64,000 nucleotides of DNA from positions 62,001-126,000 of the forward strand of contig NZ_LQXO02000006.1 in assembly GCF_001639065.2 (NCBI RefSeq), in the 5' to 3' direction. The stretch comes from Vibrio barjaei. Its GTDB lineage: Bacteria > Pseudomonadota > Gammaproteobacteria > Enterobacterales > Vibrionaceae. This document shows positions 39,818 through 48,610 of this stretch, piece after piece; within the stretch, counting starts at the first letter, position 1, and each line of letters starts with the position of its first letter. The notes below the pieces were generated by a model that ran no database searches, was not told the DNA's origin, and saw only the letters and a program-made list of their open reading frames with translations. Position numbers and translations under genes: made by a program.

Positions 39818-40738
39818 CTAATCTCTCCCTTTGAATTTTGGATCAAGTGCGTCTCGTAAACCATCACCTAATAAGTTGGCAGCCAAGACCGTGACAAAAA
39901 TAGCGCAGCCTGGGAATACGGCGGTCCACCAGTATTCAAGGAACAAAGATTGTGCATTGCCTATCATTAATCCCCACTCAATGGTTGGAGGGACAGCGCC
40001 CAGACCTAAGAAACTTAATGCCGCTGCCCAGAGGATCACGTACCCAAAATCCATAGAAACTTGAATCAATAGAGGGGTCATAGCATTAGGAAGGAGGTGT
40101 TTAAACATGATCGTTAAATGACCGACGCCGGCCGCTTGAGCAGATAACACATATTGCTCATTACGCACGCTAATTACCGCTGCACGCAGTATCCTTGAGT
40201 ACCACGGGAACCATGATAGGGCGATGGCAAACATCACATTCAATAGCCCTGGACCAAGTATCGCTATCATACAGATAGGTAAGAGCATGGGAGGGAAGGC
40301 AAGAAACACATCGGAGATTCGCATTAAGCAGCCATCAACTTTACCACCAACATAGCCTGCGACCAGACCAATGGGTAAGCCAATCACAAGCGCTAATATC
40401 ACAGTAATAATACCGACGGATAGAGAGGTTCGGGCGCCATAAAGAATTTGGGAGAAGATGTCTCTTCCTAAGTTATCCGTGCCAAACCAATGAAGCGCGT
40501 TAGGCGATTGCAGCTTGTGGGCAAAATTCATTTTTGCAGGGTCACAAGGCGCTAGCCAAGGTGCAAAGACCGCCATGACAATCAGAGAAATAAAAATGAA
40601 CGCGCCAATGTAAAGTAGCGGATTGTTTTTAGCGTTGTACCAAAACTTACGAACGCGAGTCTGCCACAGATGCTGTGCGACAGGCTCTGAATTTGCGGTT
40701 AACGCAATACTTGCAACGTGTGCGGATGATTTACTCAT
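39818..40738 (-). CDS. Peptide/opine ABC transporter permease (DppC type)
   Basis: 306 residues, about six TM helices. OppC_N region (NPLLYIGAFIFISLIVMAVFAPWLAP), the periplasmic GTDNLGRDIFSQILYGARTSL motif, and the EAA loop AAGVGHLTIMFKHLLPN. Inner-membrane channel partner of the DppB-type protein encoded immediately upstream (1-base gap). Confidence 0.93.
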   Translation of the reverse strand: MSKSSAHVASIALTANSEPVAQHLWQTRVRKFWYNAKNNPLLYIGAFIFISLIVMAVFAPWLAPCDPAKMNFAHKLQSPNALHWFGTDNLGRDIFSQILYGARTSLSVGIITVILALVIGLPIGLVAGYVGGKVDGCLMRISDVFLAFPPMLLPICMIAILGPGLLNVMFAIALSWFPWYSRILRAAVISVRNEQYVLSAQAAGVGHLTIMFKHLLPNAMTPLLIQVSMDFGYVILWAAALSFLGLGAVPPTIEWGLMIGNAQSLFLEYWWTAVFPGCAIFVTVLAANLLGDGLRDALDPKFKGRD

Positions 40739-40739
40739 A

Positions 40740-41759
40740 TTACACCTCAGGAGACAGTCTTGGGTCGACGGTGAAGTACAGTAGGTCGATGACGAAATTC
40801 ACCAGTAAATAACTCGATGACAGGATCAAGGTGACACCCATAACAGCAGGAAAGTCGTTAGTGATGACAGATTCGACAACGTAGCGACCTATACCGGGCC
40901 AATCAAAGATGGACTCTACAATCACACTGTTGCCCAACATAAATCCATAGGTCAGGCCAATAACAGTCAACAACGGGACGAGTGTTGCTTTTAACGCATA
41001 GAAGAAATAAATCTTGGAGTGACTCAATCCAAACGCATGACCAGTGCGAATGTAATCTTGGCTCAACACCTCCACCATTAAGTTGCGTGTAGTTCGAACA
41101 AAAATGGCAAACGTGGCGAGGCTAAGGGTGAGCACGGGCAAGGCTAAATGCTGGACCGCACTTTTAAAGGCAACCCAATCCCCAGCCAGTAAAGTATCTA
41201 CCGTGAACAGCCCTGTAACTGCAGTAAACTGCGCATCGATTAGAATATGAGAATCAATTCTTCCTTGCAGCGGAAACCAGTTTAAGACGCCATAAAACAG
41301 CATTTGTAGCAAGATGGCGAGAAAGAAGGATGGAATCGCGATACCAACAATAGACACGCCACGCGCCATTTGGTCGACTGGCGTTTTATTTCGAATCGCT
41401 GCCCATACACCAAGTGGGATACCAGTACATAATGAAATACCAATAGCAATGGTGACCAGTTCAATGGTCGCCATCATATGCTTAATAATTTCGGATTTAA
41501 CTTCTTGGCCGGTACGTAAGCTCTTGCCGAAATCGCCTGTTGCGGCTTGGGAAATATAGGACACAAATTGGTGCCATAACGGTTTATCCAGCCCTAACTC
41601 TTGTTTGGCGATAGCGATTTGTTCCGCTGTGGGTTTGGCTCCAAGCATCATTTCCACTGGAGACGAAGGTAGCACTCTGGTTAAAAAGAAGGTAATAACC
41701 AAAATGCCGACCATGATGCCAACTAGCGTTAACGAGCGTCTAAAAATGTAATTTCTCAT
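40740..41759 (-). CDS. Peptide/opine ABC transporter permease (DppB type)
   Basis: 339 residues with an N-terminal TM (LVGIMVGILVITFFLTRVLP), then LGLDKPLWHQFVSY, a group of TMs, and the EAA loop GHAFGLSHSKIYFFYALKATLVPLLTVIG, ending in the VDPRLSPEV tail usual for DppB. First permease of the importer; separated from the binding-protein gene by 81 bases that hold a strong hairpin. Confidence 0.93.
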   Translation of the reverse strand: MRNYIFRRSLTLVGIMVGILVITFFLTRVLPSSPVEMMLGAKPTAEQIAIAKQELGLDKPLWHQFVSYISQAATGDFGKSLRTGQEVKSEIIKHMMATIELVTIAIGISLCTGIPLGVWAAIRNKTPVDQMARGVSIVGIAIPSFFLAILLQMLFYGVLNWFPLQGRIDSHILIDAQFTAVTGLFTVDTLLAGDWVAFKSAVQHLALPVLTLSLATFAIFVRTTRNLMVEVLSQDYIRTGHAFGLSHSKIYFFYALKATLVPLLTVIGLTYGFMLGNSVIVESIFDWPGIGRYVVESVITNDFPAVMGVTLILSSSYLLVNFVIDLLYFTVDPRLSPEV

Positions 41760-41791
41760 AACTACTTACCACTGTGTCTTCAATGACGTTG

Positions 41792-41823
41792 AGAAAGAAG
41801 TACCGTGCTCGGTACTTCTTTCT
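41792..41823 (-). promoter_or_regulatory. Intercistronic stem-loop between binding-protein and permease genes
   Basis: Perfect 14-bp inverted repeat (41792-41805 with 41810-41823) with a 4-base loop and no U-tract after it. Such hairpins commonly protect the upstream message from 3' exonucleases, so the binding protein is made in excess over the permeases. Confidence 0.75.
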
Positions 41824-41840
41824 GATCTCCTGCTCGCTGA

Positions 41841-43376
41841 TTATTTTGAGAGTTGATAGAAGAACGTGGCCGCGTAGGCTGGGTTTGGCGTGACGCCCTC
41901 AATCTCTTTGTGATGAATGATGCGGCCTTTCAAGTCGGCGTAGAAGATAGCGACGGCATCATCAATGAGCACTTGTTGTGCCTGCTGGTAATAGCTAGAA
42001 GCCTGAGCTTTATTCGTTGGCTCGGCGGCTACACCCTTGTCCACAAGAGAGTCGTAGTTGGCGTTGGAATAGTGAGACAAGTTAAACGACGGTGATTCTT
42101 CGGTTTTGAACAGACCAATCAACCAATCTGACGGTGTCGCGTAAGTTGGCCACCATGTCATAGACTGAAGGTTCGGTGCGGTTTTTAGATTCTTCGCATC
42201 GTTCCAGATCTTACCCCAAGGGCCCGGCTTTAGATTCAGCGTCACACCAATCTGGCGTAGATTCTCTTGATACATTAGCAGGGCATTTTTATAGGCTTCT
42301 GAAGAGTTGATATAGGCAGCATCCAGAACCCAGTCTTTTTTCGGAATGCCAGATTGTTCCAATAATGCTTTGGCTTGCTTAAGGTCGAAGGCTGGGCTTT
42401 CCTGACCTTCGATAGCACCCCACATGGTACCGGGAACAATACCGCTAGGAATGGTTGCTCCTCCTGCGTAGATGTAATCAACCACAGATTGATAGTCCCA
42501 AGCATGAAGTAATGCTTTACGGAACTCTAGGTTATCCGTTGGGTATTTTTGGGTATTGATTAAGAACTGTGAGTTCTTCCATGAGGGAGTGTCAATCACT
42601 TTAACATCTGGATGCTTTGCGAGTGATTCCACTAGGTCAGCAGAAGGTAAGCTGATGAAGTCGGCATCACCTGCTTTGATCATCTGTACTTGCGTTGCTG
42701 GGTTTGAAACGTATTTTAGCACCACACGATCGAGTTGCTCGTCTTGCCAACCACCCCAATACTGCTCGTTCTGCTCTAGAATGACTTGTTGACCCTTTTC
42801 CCACTGAGTCACTTGGTAAGGACCAGTTCCGGCTGCATTACCTTGATTAAACCATTCTGTGCCTTTGTCTGCTGCAGCGGGTGAGTAGATATAAGCGCCA
42901 TACTGTGACGAAGCGATAAGATCGATAGGCGATGGTTTCTCGGTTTTGATGACTAAGGTATTGGCATCGGGTGTGGAAATCTCCATTTTAGGCCAAATAT
43001 AGTAAGCCCCTTTTTTCATAGAAACCGTACGTTCGATAGAAGATTTGGCTGCTTGAGAATTAAAGGGTGTCCCGTCATGAAACTGCACGCCTTTTCTCAG
43101 TTGGAACGTCCAAGTTAAACCGTCATCACTTACGTTCCAGCTTTTTGCTAGTGCCGGGCTGAAGGTTTCTTTTGAACCCGGAGGGTTATACCAGACCAAT
43201 GGTTCGTAAACGTTGCTAAGCATGATGACTTCGGTAGAAAAGGCAATTGCAGGATCCCAATCTTTTATATCGGTATATGTAGCAAATGTTGCGGTGTTTA
43301 GCGCAGAGGCATGAGTAAAGCCAGTGGCGAGCGTCAGTAGCGCAACAGCAGTCAATTTATGTTTGCGTAGTAACAT
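41841..43376 (-). CDS. Periplasmic substrate-binding protein, family 5 (peptide/opine type)
   Basis: 511 residues with a signal peptide (about 1-24, ending THA/SA). SBP_bac_5 features: WDPAIAFSTEVIMLSNVYEPLVWYNPPG, SWNVSDDGLTWTFQLRKGVQFHDGTPFNS, GTGPYQVTQWEKGQQVILEQNEQYWGG. First gene of the operon SBP-permease-permease-ATPase-ATPase-amidase. Family 5 proteins bind peptides, opines, nickel or glycosides; the ligand here is inferred to be a GABA-yielding compound from neighbours only. Confidence 0.9.
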   Translation of the reverse strand: MLLRKHKLTAVALLTLATGFTHASALNTATFATYTDIKDWDPAIAFSTEVIMLSNVYEPLVWYNPPGSKETFSPALAKSWNVSDDGLTWTFQLRKGVQFHDGTPFNSQAAKSSIERTVSMKKGAYYIWPKMEISTPDANTLVIKTEKPSPIDLIASSQYGAYIYSPAAADKGTEWFNQGNAAGTGPYQVTQWEKGQQVILEQNEQYWGGWQDEQLDRVVLKYVSNPATQVQMIKAGDADFISLPSADLVESLAKHPDVKVIDTPSWKNSQFLINTQKYPTDNLEFRKALLHAWDYQSVVDYIYAGGATIPSGIVPGTMWGAIEGQESPAFDLKQAKALLEQSGIPKKDWVLDAAYINSSEAYKNALLMYQENLRQIGVTLNLKPGPWGKIWNDAKNLKTAPNLQSMTWWPTYATPSDWLIGLFKTEESPSFNLSHYSNANYDSLVDKGVAAEPTNKAQASSYYQQAQQVLIDDAVAIFYADLKGRIIHHKEIEGVTPNPAYAATFFYQLSK

Positions 43377-43773
43377 AATGCTTCCTTGTAATTATTTGAC
43401 CAGAGTAAGGCCTTGTTTATTTACTTCCTGTTCAAGACATTTAAAAAATAGCGCTCAGGTTAACTATCGAGTAGTACCAGTTGTCGTTATCGTTGGATCC
43501 AGTTTTGTTAATAAATATGTTCAACGAATTGGCTTATATAAAACAGAATTATCTTGGTGAGTTACACTCGCTGTTTTGGTATTTCTATAGTTACTTATGC
43601 TAAATTGTGTGAAATATTGGTTGATATTCTTGGTTTTAAGTTCTAAATAGCGATATATATAAGATACTGAGCGGTAAAATAATTCGCTTATAGAATGCTG
43701 GGTAAGACCTTTCTTTAATAGATATGAAATCCAGTTAACAAATATGTGACATTTATCTCAGCGATCATTTTAT
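43377..43773. other. Upstream region of the ABC operon
   Basis: About 400 AT-rich bases between the binding-protein gene and the 3' end of the MocR-type regulator. It contains one operator-like element (43473-43502, annotated separately). No further gene is seen. Confidence 0.5.
43473..43502 (+). promoter_or_regulatory. Operator-like element upstream of the ABC/amidase operon
   Basis: AGTACCAGTT at the left end and TGGATCCAG at the right end, 30 bases overall, about 97 bases before the binding-protein start. The left 10 bases are identical to the left end of the element at 48547, and the right end differs from TGGTACCAG at two positions. Likely a site for the same MocR-type regulator. Confidence 0.55.
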
Positions 43774-45567
43774 TCAATGGGATGGTATTGATGCTTTTGG
43801 TAATAGAGTCCCTTTCGATACCAAAAGACCATTTTCGTCAAACCGATACAAGGTATTGTTATGGCGAATCAACTTCTGTCTTCGTACGTCGGAAAATTGC
43901 CATTTCTTCCATTGAATGCACAAGGTGTCTTCTTCTAACCACCAATACCCCTCATCCTCATCATTGGGGCGGTTGGACATACCGTGCATTCGACCATCTT
44001 GCTGGAAAGTCACTTTATAAGGAATGTTAAAGCAGTCAGTCGTGCAGATGATGTAATCATCGACCACCTCCCTGACTTCTTCAGCCTTAAGTCGTTGTCC
44101 TTTTACTGTTTCTAAGGAGTCATCGGGCATAATGTGTTGAGCAAGCAGCGCTAGCCGTTTTATGCCTTCCCTAATATCGCTTTCGTCGATGGAGTTGAAA
44201 CTCAGCCGAATACCATTTCTCTTGGCGTTAGCAAAATAGTACTTCTCTCCAGAATTGATCAAAATCCCGTGCTGCTGCGCCACGTTAGCCAGCCGGTTTG
44301 CGTCAAAACCGGGTTTGTAGTCGATCCAGAATGCGGTACCAGATAACGCTGAGGCTACCCCTGATTGCGGAAAGTAGAAATTAAGCGCCTTTTCCATGGT
44401 AAGCCATTTACTGCGATAGCGAGTCAGCAGTCGATGTATTAATGAATCGTAGTAGCCTAATTTAAGAAACAGAGCTAGGGTCTGACAGTTGTTTTTAGGC
44501 GGGCAAGTATGGTTGCGCTGTTGAAGCCGTTTAGCCAGCTCAATGAACTGAGGAGCGGCGACGATAAAGCCAAGTCGCAGACCTGGAGCGATAGTAGAAG
44601 AAAAGCTCGAGAGGTAAATAATACGCTCACTATGAATTTCGCCTTTTAGTGCTGGAATGTCTTCATCAATAAAGTTGGTTTCATGCTCAAAGTCGTCTTC
44701 GATCACCAGAAAGTCATGTTCCTCAGCAGCTTGAAGCAGAGTTTGTCTTCTGTGTTTTGACATTCGCACTGTTGTGGGGAACTGATTGCTCGGAGTGACA
44801 TAAACCAAATCGCATGAGTGCAATGACTCATTAATTACCGCTCCCTGTTCGTCGATATCAATTGGGACGATGCGATCTGTTTTTGCACTTAGTTGGTTTA
44901 CTGCTTCTGGGTATCCCGGGTTTTCGATACCAACCGTTGTACTTTGGTCGGTCAACAAGCGGCTAATCAGGTTTAAACTATGCTGAGTTCCCATGGTAAC
45001 CATTATTTGATTATGCTGTGCAAAGATACCTCGTCGAGGCAGGACACGAGTGCGAATTTGCTCAATCAGTTCATCGTAGTTCTCAAACTCGGAAGTCCAG
45101 CGTTTGCTGTTGATTTTGTTCAACGATTGAATGGCGCATTTACGCCATTCAGCCACGGGAAAGGTGGTCTCATCGACCATTCCATGAATAAAGCGATAAG
45201 GATACTCACTCAGCTCTTGAGGAGAGGGCGGTGAATCGAGAGTGGTGAGCTTGACGTATTTGTTCCATGGCAGTGTCTGCTGTTGGTCGCGTGTAGTAAG
45301 AGGCTTAGGCTTAATATTTAGTTCGGGGTTTATGTAGTAACCCTTGCGCTCTCGCGAAACAAAAAAGCCCTCAGCATTAAGCTGTTCATACACTCGAAGG
45401 ACGGTGTTGCGAGATACTTTGAGGCTGGTGGCCAGCTTTCGAGAAGAGGTGATAGGCACCGATCTATCCAGAAAGCCGCTGGTGATCGCATGCGTAATAC
45501 CGGTTTTGATTTGGTCTTGCAGTGACAGGGATAAATTGGGGTCGATTTGAATGTACTTCTCTAACAC
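43774..45567 (-). CDS. MocR/GabR-type regulator with degenerate PLP site and extra C-terminal domain
   Basis: 597 residues, about 110 longer than usual for the family. The N-terminal GntR winged HTH (about 10-80: SSRKLATSLKVSRNTVLRVYEQL) is joined to an aminotransferase-like fold (about 120-480). Landmarks of the PLP site are recognisable but altered. The lysine that should carry PLP in the F-S-K-T-x-A-P segment is Ser324 (SFSSTIAPGLRLG). The usual EDDY is EDDF (290-293). The usual SHQ is SNQ (260-262). Arg454 in IRLSF is kept. Residues about 485-597 form an extra domain with WWLEEDTLCIQWKKW. Adjacent to gabT-gabD and an importer; likely their regulator, with an altered effector mode. Confidence 0.88.
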   Translation of the reverse strand: MLEKYIQIDPNLSLSLQDQIKTGITHAITSGFLDRSVPITSSRKLATSLKVSRNTVLRVYEQLNAEGFFVSRERKGYYINPELNIKPKPLTTRDQQQTLPWNKYVKLTTLDSPPSPQELSEYPYRFIHGMVDETTFPVAEWRKCAIQSLNKINSKRWTSEFENYDELIEQIRTRVLPRRGIFAQHNQIMVTMGTQHSLNLISRLLTDQSTTVGIENPGYPEAVNQLSAKTDRIVPIDIDEQGAVINESLHSCDLVYVTPSNQFPTTVRMSKHRRQTLLQAAEEHDFLVIEDDFEHETNFIDEDIPALKGEIHSERIIYLSSFSSTIAPGLRLGFIVAAPQFIELAKRLQQRNHTCPPKNNCQTLALFLKLGYYDSLIHRLLTRYRSKWLTMEKALNFYFPQSGVASALSGTAFWIDYKPGFDANRLANVAQQHGILINSGEKYYFANAKRNGIRLSFNSIDESDIREGIKRLALLAQHIMPDDSLETVKGQRLKAEEVREVVDDYIICTTDCFNIPYKVTFQQDGRMHGMSNRPNDEDEGYWWLEEDTLCIQWKKWQFSDVRRQKLIRHNNTLYRFDENGLLVSKGTLLPKASIPSH

Positions 45568-45649
45568 TGCTTACCTCAACGATTGATTATCTTATCAACA
45601 GTATTGGTTAACAAAATGTTATTTTCCGAGACCAAGATCGCGCGTTGTA

Positions 45650-45693
45650 TTGGAATCTGATTCACAACTGTAAATACGTGACTCAGATTCCAA
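45650..45693. promoter_or_regulatory. Long inverted repeat between gabT and the MocR-type gene
   Basis: 16-bp arms (45650-45665 and 45678-45693) with one mismatch and a 12-base loop. It could be a terminator lacking a U-tract, an mRNA-stabilising hairpin at the end of the gabDT transcript, or an operator in front of the regulator gene, whose start is 83 bases further on. Confidence 0.55.
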
Positions 45694-45751
45694 ATGTAGA
45701 TTTAATTCATAGAGTTAGTTGGTTGTTGTTTGGTAAATAAATGCAGTAAAA

Positions 45752-47041
45752 CTACAGCGTCAAGTTTTGATTAGTGATTTTTGTAAGGCATTTGTAAACC
45801 GTTGTGAGTCCTTTTTCAATGTCGTCCCTTTCAATGGTCAGGGGCGGTAGAAAACGGATGACATTACTTTTAACTCCACAAGATAAAATGATCACTCCTT
45901 GCTGCACACAAGCCGTCACTAATTGCTTAGTAATGTGTGCAAGTGGCTCTCCAGTTCTCGGATTGTCGAGCTCTATCGCAATCATGGCGCCGACTTGTCG
46001 CACTTCGCTAATACAAGGTAACTCCCTGCGCATAGCGTTGAGTTTGTCATTAAACTGTTGTCCGATTTCAACCGCGCGATGACACAATTGTTCCTGCTCT
46101 ATGATGTCTAAAACACTGAGAGCAGCAGTGCAAGCTAATGGAGACCCCGCATAGGTACCTCCTAGGCCACCGGGCATAGCGCTGTCCATGATTTCGGCTT
46201 TGCCAACCACCGCTGAGATAGGAAAACCGCCCGCGATGCCTTTAGCCATAGTCGTGATATCCGGTACCAAGTCAGTGTGACTGGAAGCAAACATCGCCCC
46301 TGTACGAGCGAAGCCGGTTTGGATCTCATCGCAGATGAGTACGATACCGTGTCGGTCACACAAGACTCGTATTGCATCTGTCCAAGCTTTTGGTGCGGCG
46401 TAAAATCCACCTTCTCCCTGAATGGGTTCAAAAATAATAGCCGCGACACGTGAAGGCTCGATATCAGTAGTCAGTAGGTCATTGAGCGCCTCGAGGCTTT
46501 GCTCAACGGTAACGCCATGAAGTGCGTTGGGAAACGGTGCATGGTAGATGTCGTTAGGAAATGGACCAAAACCAGCTTTGTAAGGGGTCACTTTTCCTGT
46601 CAGCCCCATACACATATTGGTTCTGCCATGAAAGCCGCCTTTAAAAGCAATAACTCCGCTGCGTTTAGTGTGGGCGCGAGCAACCTTAATTGCATTTTCA
46701 ACCGCCTCTGCGCCGGTGGTTAAGAACACCGCTTTTTTATCGAAATCTCCAGGGGCTAATTGGGTGAGCTTTTCAGCTAATGTGACAAAACTAGTGTAGG
46801 GCGTCACCATAGCGCAGGTGTGGCTGAATTGTTGTAGCTGTTCAGTGACGGCAGCGACAATTTTCGGATGTGAGTGACCTGTATTAGTTACTGCTATGCC
46901 AGAAGCAAAATCTATGTACTGGTTGCCTTCAATATCCGTTAACGTGGCGTTGTTGGCTCGCTCAATATAGACAGGGGCAAGGTTACCCATACCCTGTGCA
47001 ATAACGGCGTCTTTTCTTTTTTGCCAGTCTAAATTGCTCAT
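45752..47041 (-). CDS. gabT: 4-aminobutyrate aminotransferase
   Basis: 429 residues, class III aminotransferase. FLTTGAEAVENAIKVARAHTKRSGVIAFKGGFHGRT, IFEPIQGEGGF, LICDEIQTGFARTG, and the PLP Lys in TTMAKGIAGGFPISAVVG. It transfers the amino group of GABA to 2-oxoglutarate, giving succinate semialdehyde. It follows gabD by 20 bases on the minus strand. The substrate is supported by the gabD partner and the GabR-like neighbour; 5-aminovalerate is an alternative substrate. Confidence 0.92.
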   Translation of the reverse strand: MSNLDWQKRKDAVIAQGMGNLAPVYIERANNATLTDIEGNQYIDFASGIAVTNTGHSHPKIVAAVTEQLQQFSHTCAMVTPYTSFVTLAEKLTQLAPGDFDKKAVFLTTGAEAVENAIKVARAHTKRSGVIAFKGGFHGRTNMCMGLTGKVTPYKAGFGPFPNDIYHAPFPNALHGVTVEQSLEALNDLLTTDIEPSRVAAIIFEPIQGEGGFYAAPKAWTDAIRVLCDRHGIVLICDEIQTGFARTGAMFASSHTDLVPDITTMAKGIAGGFPISAVVGKAEIMDSAMPGGLGGTYAGSPLACTAALSVLDIIEQEQLCHRAVEIGQQFNDKLNAMRRELPCISEVRQVGAMIAIELDNPRTGEPLAHITKQLVTACVQQGVIILSCGVKSNVIRFLPPLTIERDDIEKGLTTVYKCLTKITNQNLTL

Positions 47042-47061
47042 ATTCTTTCCTTAGCTGAGAG

Positions 47062-48489
47062 TTAGAGATTACCGAAGCAGATGTATTTAGTATTTAGGTA
47101 TTCTTCGATCCCTTGTTTTGCGCCTTCACGGCCGAAACCAGATTGTTTAATACCGCCGAATGGGGCGACTTCGGTGGAGATTATGCCTTCGTTGATGCCT
47201 ACCATCCCGAACTCTAATGCGTCGGCCACTCTGAAAGCGCGTTGAATATCTTCGGTATAGAAGTAGCTTGCCAAGCCATAGATGGTGTCATTGCATTGCC
47301 TGATGAGATCGCTTTCATCTTCAAATCGAATCACCGGTGCAACGGGGCCAAATATTTCAGTTTGTACAATGTCCATATCGCTGGAGACGTCGGTCAGGAC
47401 GGTGGGTTGTAGATAGTTACCCGATAACTTATCGCCACCGTATTGCAGCTTGGCACCTTGCTGCAACGTCGTAGAAATCAGCGCTAAGATGCAGTCTTTA
47501 GCTTTGCTATCAATCAGTGGACCCACATGGGTCTCGGCTTCCAAGCCGTAGCCAACATTGAGTTGTGAGACGGCAGACACAAACTGATCAACGAACTCAT
47601 CATAGATAGCGTCTTGAACATAAAAGCGATTGGCACAGACACAAGTTTGTCCTGCATTTCGAAACTTAGAGGCGATAGCGCCTTGAACGGCAGCCGGAAT
47701 ATCCGCATCGTCAAAGACGACAAAGGGCGCGTTGCCACCGAGTTCCATCGACGTACGTTTTATGGTGTCAGCGGTTTGTTTCAGTAAGGTTCGACCTACT
47801 TCTGTGGAACCTGTAAATGACAGCTTCTTAATATCTTCATGGTGACAAAGTAGGTCGCCAACCAGTACAGAAGAGTGGTTATTGATAACAAACAGCAGAT
47901 CTTTGGGAAGACCAGCTTGATACGCAAGCTCAGCGATGGCGTAAGCCGATAGAGGGGTTTGGTTCGCAGGTTTCACGATACAGCTACAACCTGCAGCCAA
48001 CGCTGGGGCTACCTTTCGAGTGATCATGGCAATAGGAAAGTTCCAAGGCGTGATGGAAGCGGTCACCCCTATTGGCTGCTTAGTGGTCATGAGTCGTTTT
48101 CCTGCAGCAGGAGTAGGGATAGTGTCACCGTAGGTACGTTTGGCTTCTTCTGCAAACCACTTTATAAAGCTGGCACCATAAACCACTTCACCTTTAGCCT
48201 CAGTCAGCGGTTTGCCTTGTTCTAGTGTCATGATTTGCGCTAGCTCATCACTGTACTCAGTTACCAGCTCGAACCACTTATTCAAAATAGTGGCACGATG
48301 GCTGGCGGTGGTATTTTGCCATTCTTGTTGCGCGACCTTAGAGCGTTCTATTTTGTGATTAATGTCTTCAATGGAAAGAGAAGGTATATATCCCACAATG
48401 GATTCATCATGTGGGTTATATACTGCAATAGAATGGTCAGTTTGATTATTAAATGCAGCGAGCAGTTCGTTATTATTTATATATTCCAT
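47062..48489 (-). CDS. gabD: Succinate-semialdehyde dehydrogenase
   Basis: 475 residues, aldehyde dehydrogenase superfamily. TPWNFPIAMITRKVAPALAAGC, KPANQTPLSA, SFTGSTEVGR, ELGGNAPFVVFDDAD with the general base Glu, and the nucleophile in NAGQTCVCANR. The KPANQTP variant (Lys plus no acidic residue) fits NADP use. Oxidises succinate semialdehyde to succinate. First gene of gabD-gabT; start ATG with GGGAG 8 bases upstream, and two operator-like elements 58 and 122 bases upstream. Confidence 0.92.
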   Translation of the reverse strand: MEYINNNELLAAFNNQTDHSIAVYNPHDESIVGYIPSLSIEDINHKIERSKVAQQEWQNTTASHRATILNKWFELVTEYSDELAQIMTLEQGKPLTEAKGEVVYGASFIKWFAEEAKRTYGDTIPTPAAGKRLMTTKQPIGVTASITPWNFPIAMITRKVAPALAAGCSCIVKPANQTPLSAYAIAELAYQAGLPKDLLFVINNHSSVLVGDLLCHHEDIKKLSFTGSTEVGRTLLKQTADTIKRTSMELGGNAPFVVFDDADIPAAVQGAIASKFRNAGQTCVCANRFYVQDAIYDEFVDQFVSAVSQLNVGYGLEAETHVGPLIDSKAKDCILALISTTLQQGAKLQYGGDKLSGNYLQPTVLTDVSSDMDIVQTEIFGPVAPVIRFEDESDLIRQCNDTIYGLASYFYTEDIQRAFRVADALEFGMVGINEGIISTEVAPFGGIKQSGFGREGAKQGIEEYLNTKYICFGNL

Positions 48490-48546
48490 TATTTATTCTC
48501 CCAACTAATGTAACGTTGAGAATAGGCGAATCGGTTTACTCGGCTT

Positions 48547-48577
48547 AGTACCAGTTAGCACTATTTTCTGGTACCAG
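48547..48577 (+). promoter_or_regulatory. Operator-like element 1 upstream of gabD
   Basis: 31 bases with AGTACCAGTT at the left and TGGTACCAG at the right; TACCAG recurs as a direct repeat 23 bases apart. It matches the reverse complement of element 2 at 26 of 31 positions. MocR/GabR proteins bind direct repeats of ACCA-type cores, so this fits a site for the adjacent regulator. Confidence 0.7.
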
Positions 48578-48610
48578 ATTAAGATGGTTATTGAGGGGAA
48601 TAATAATTTG

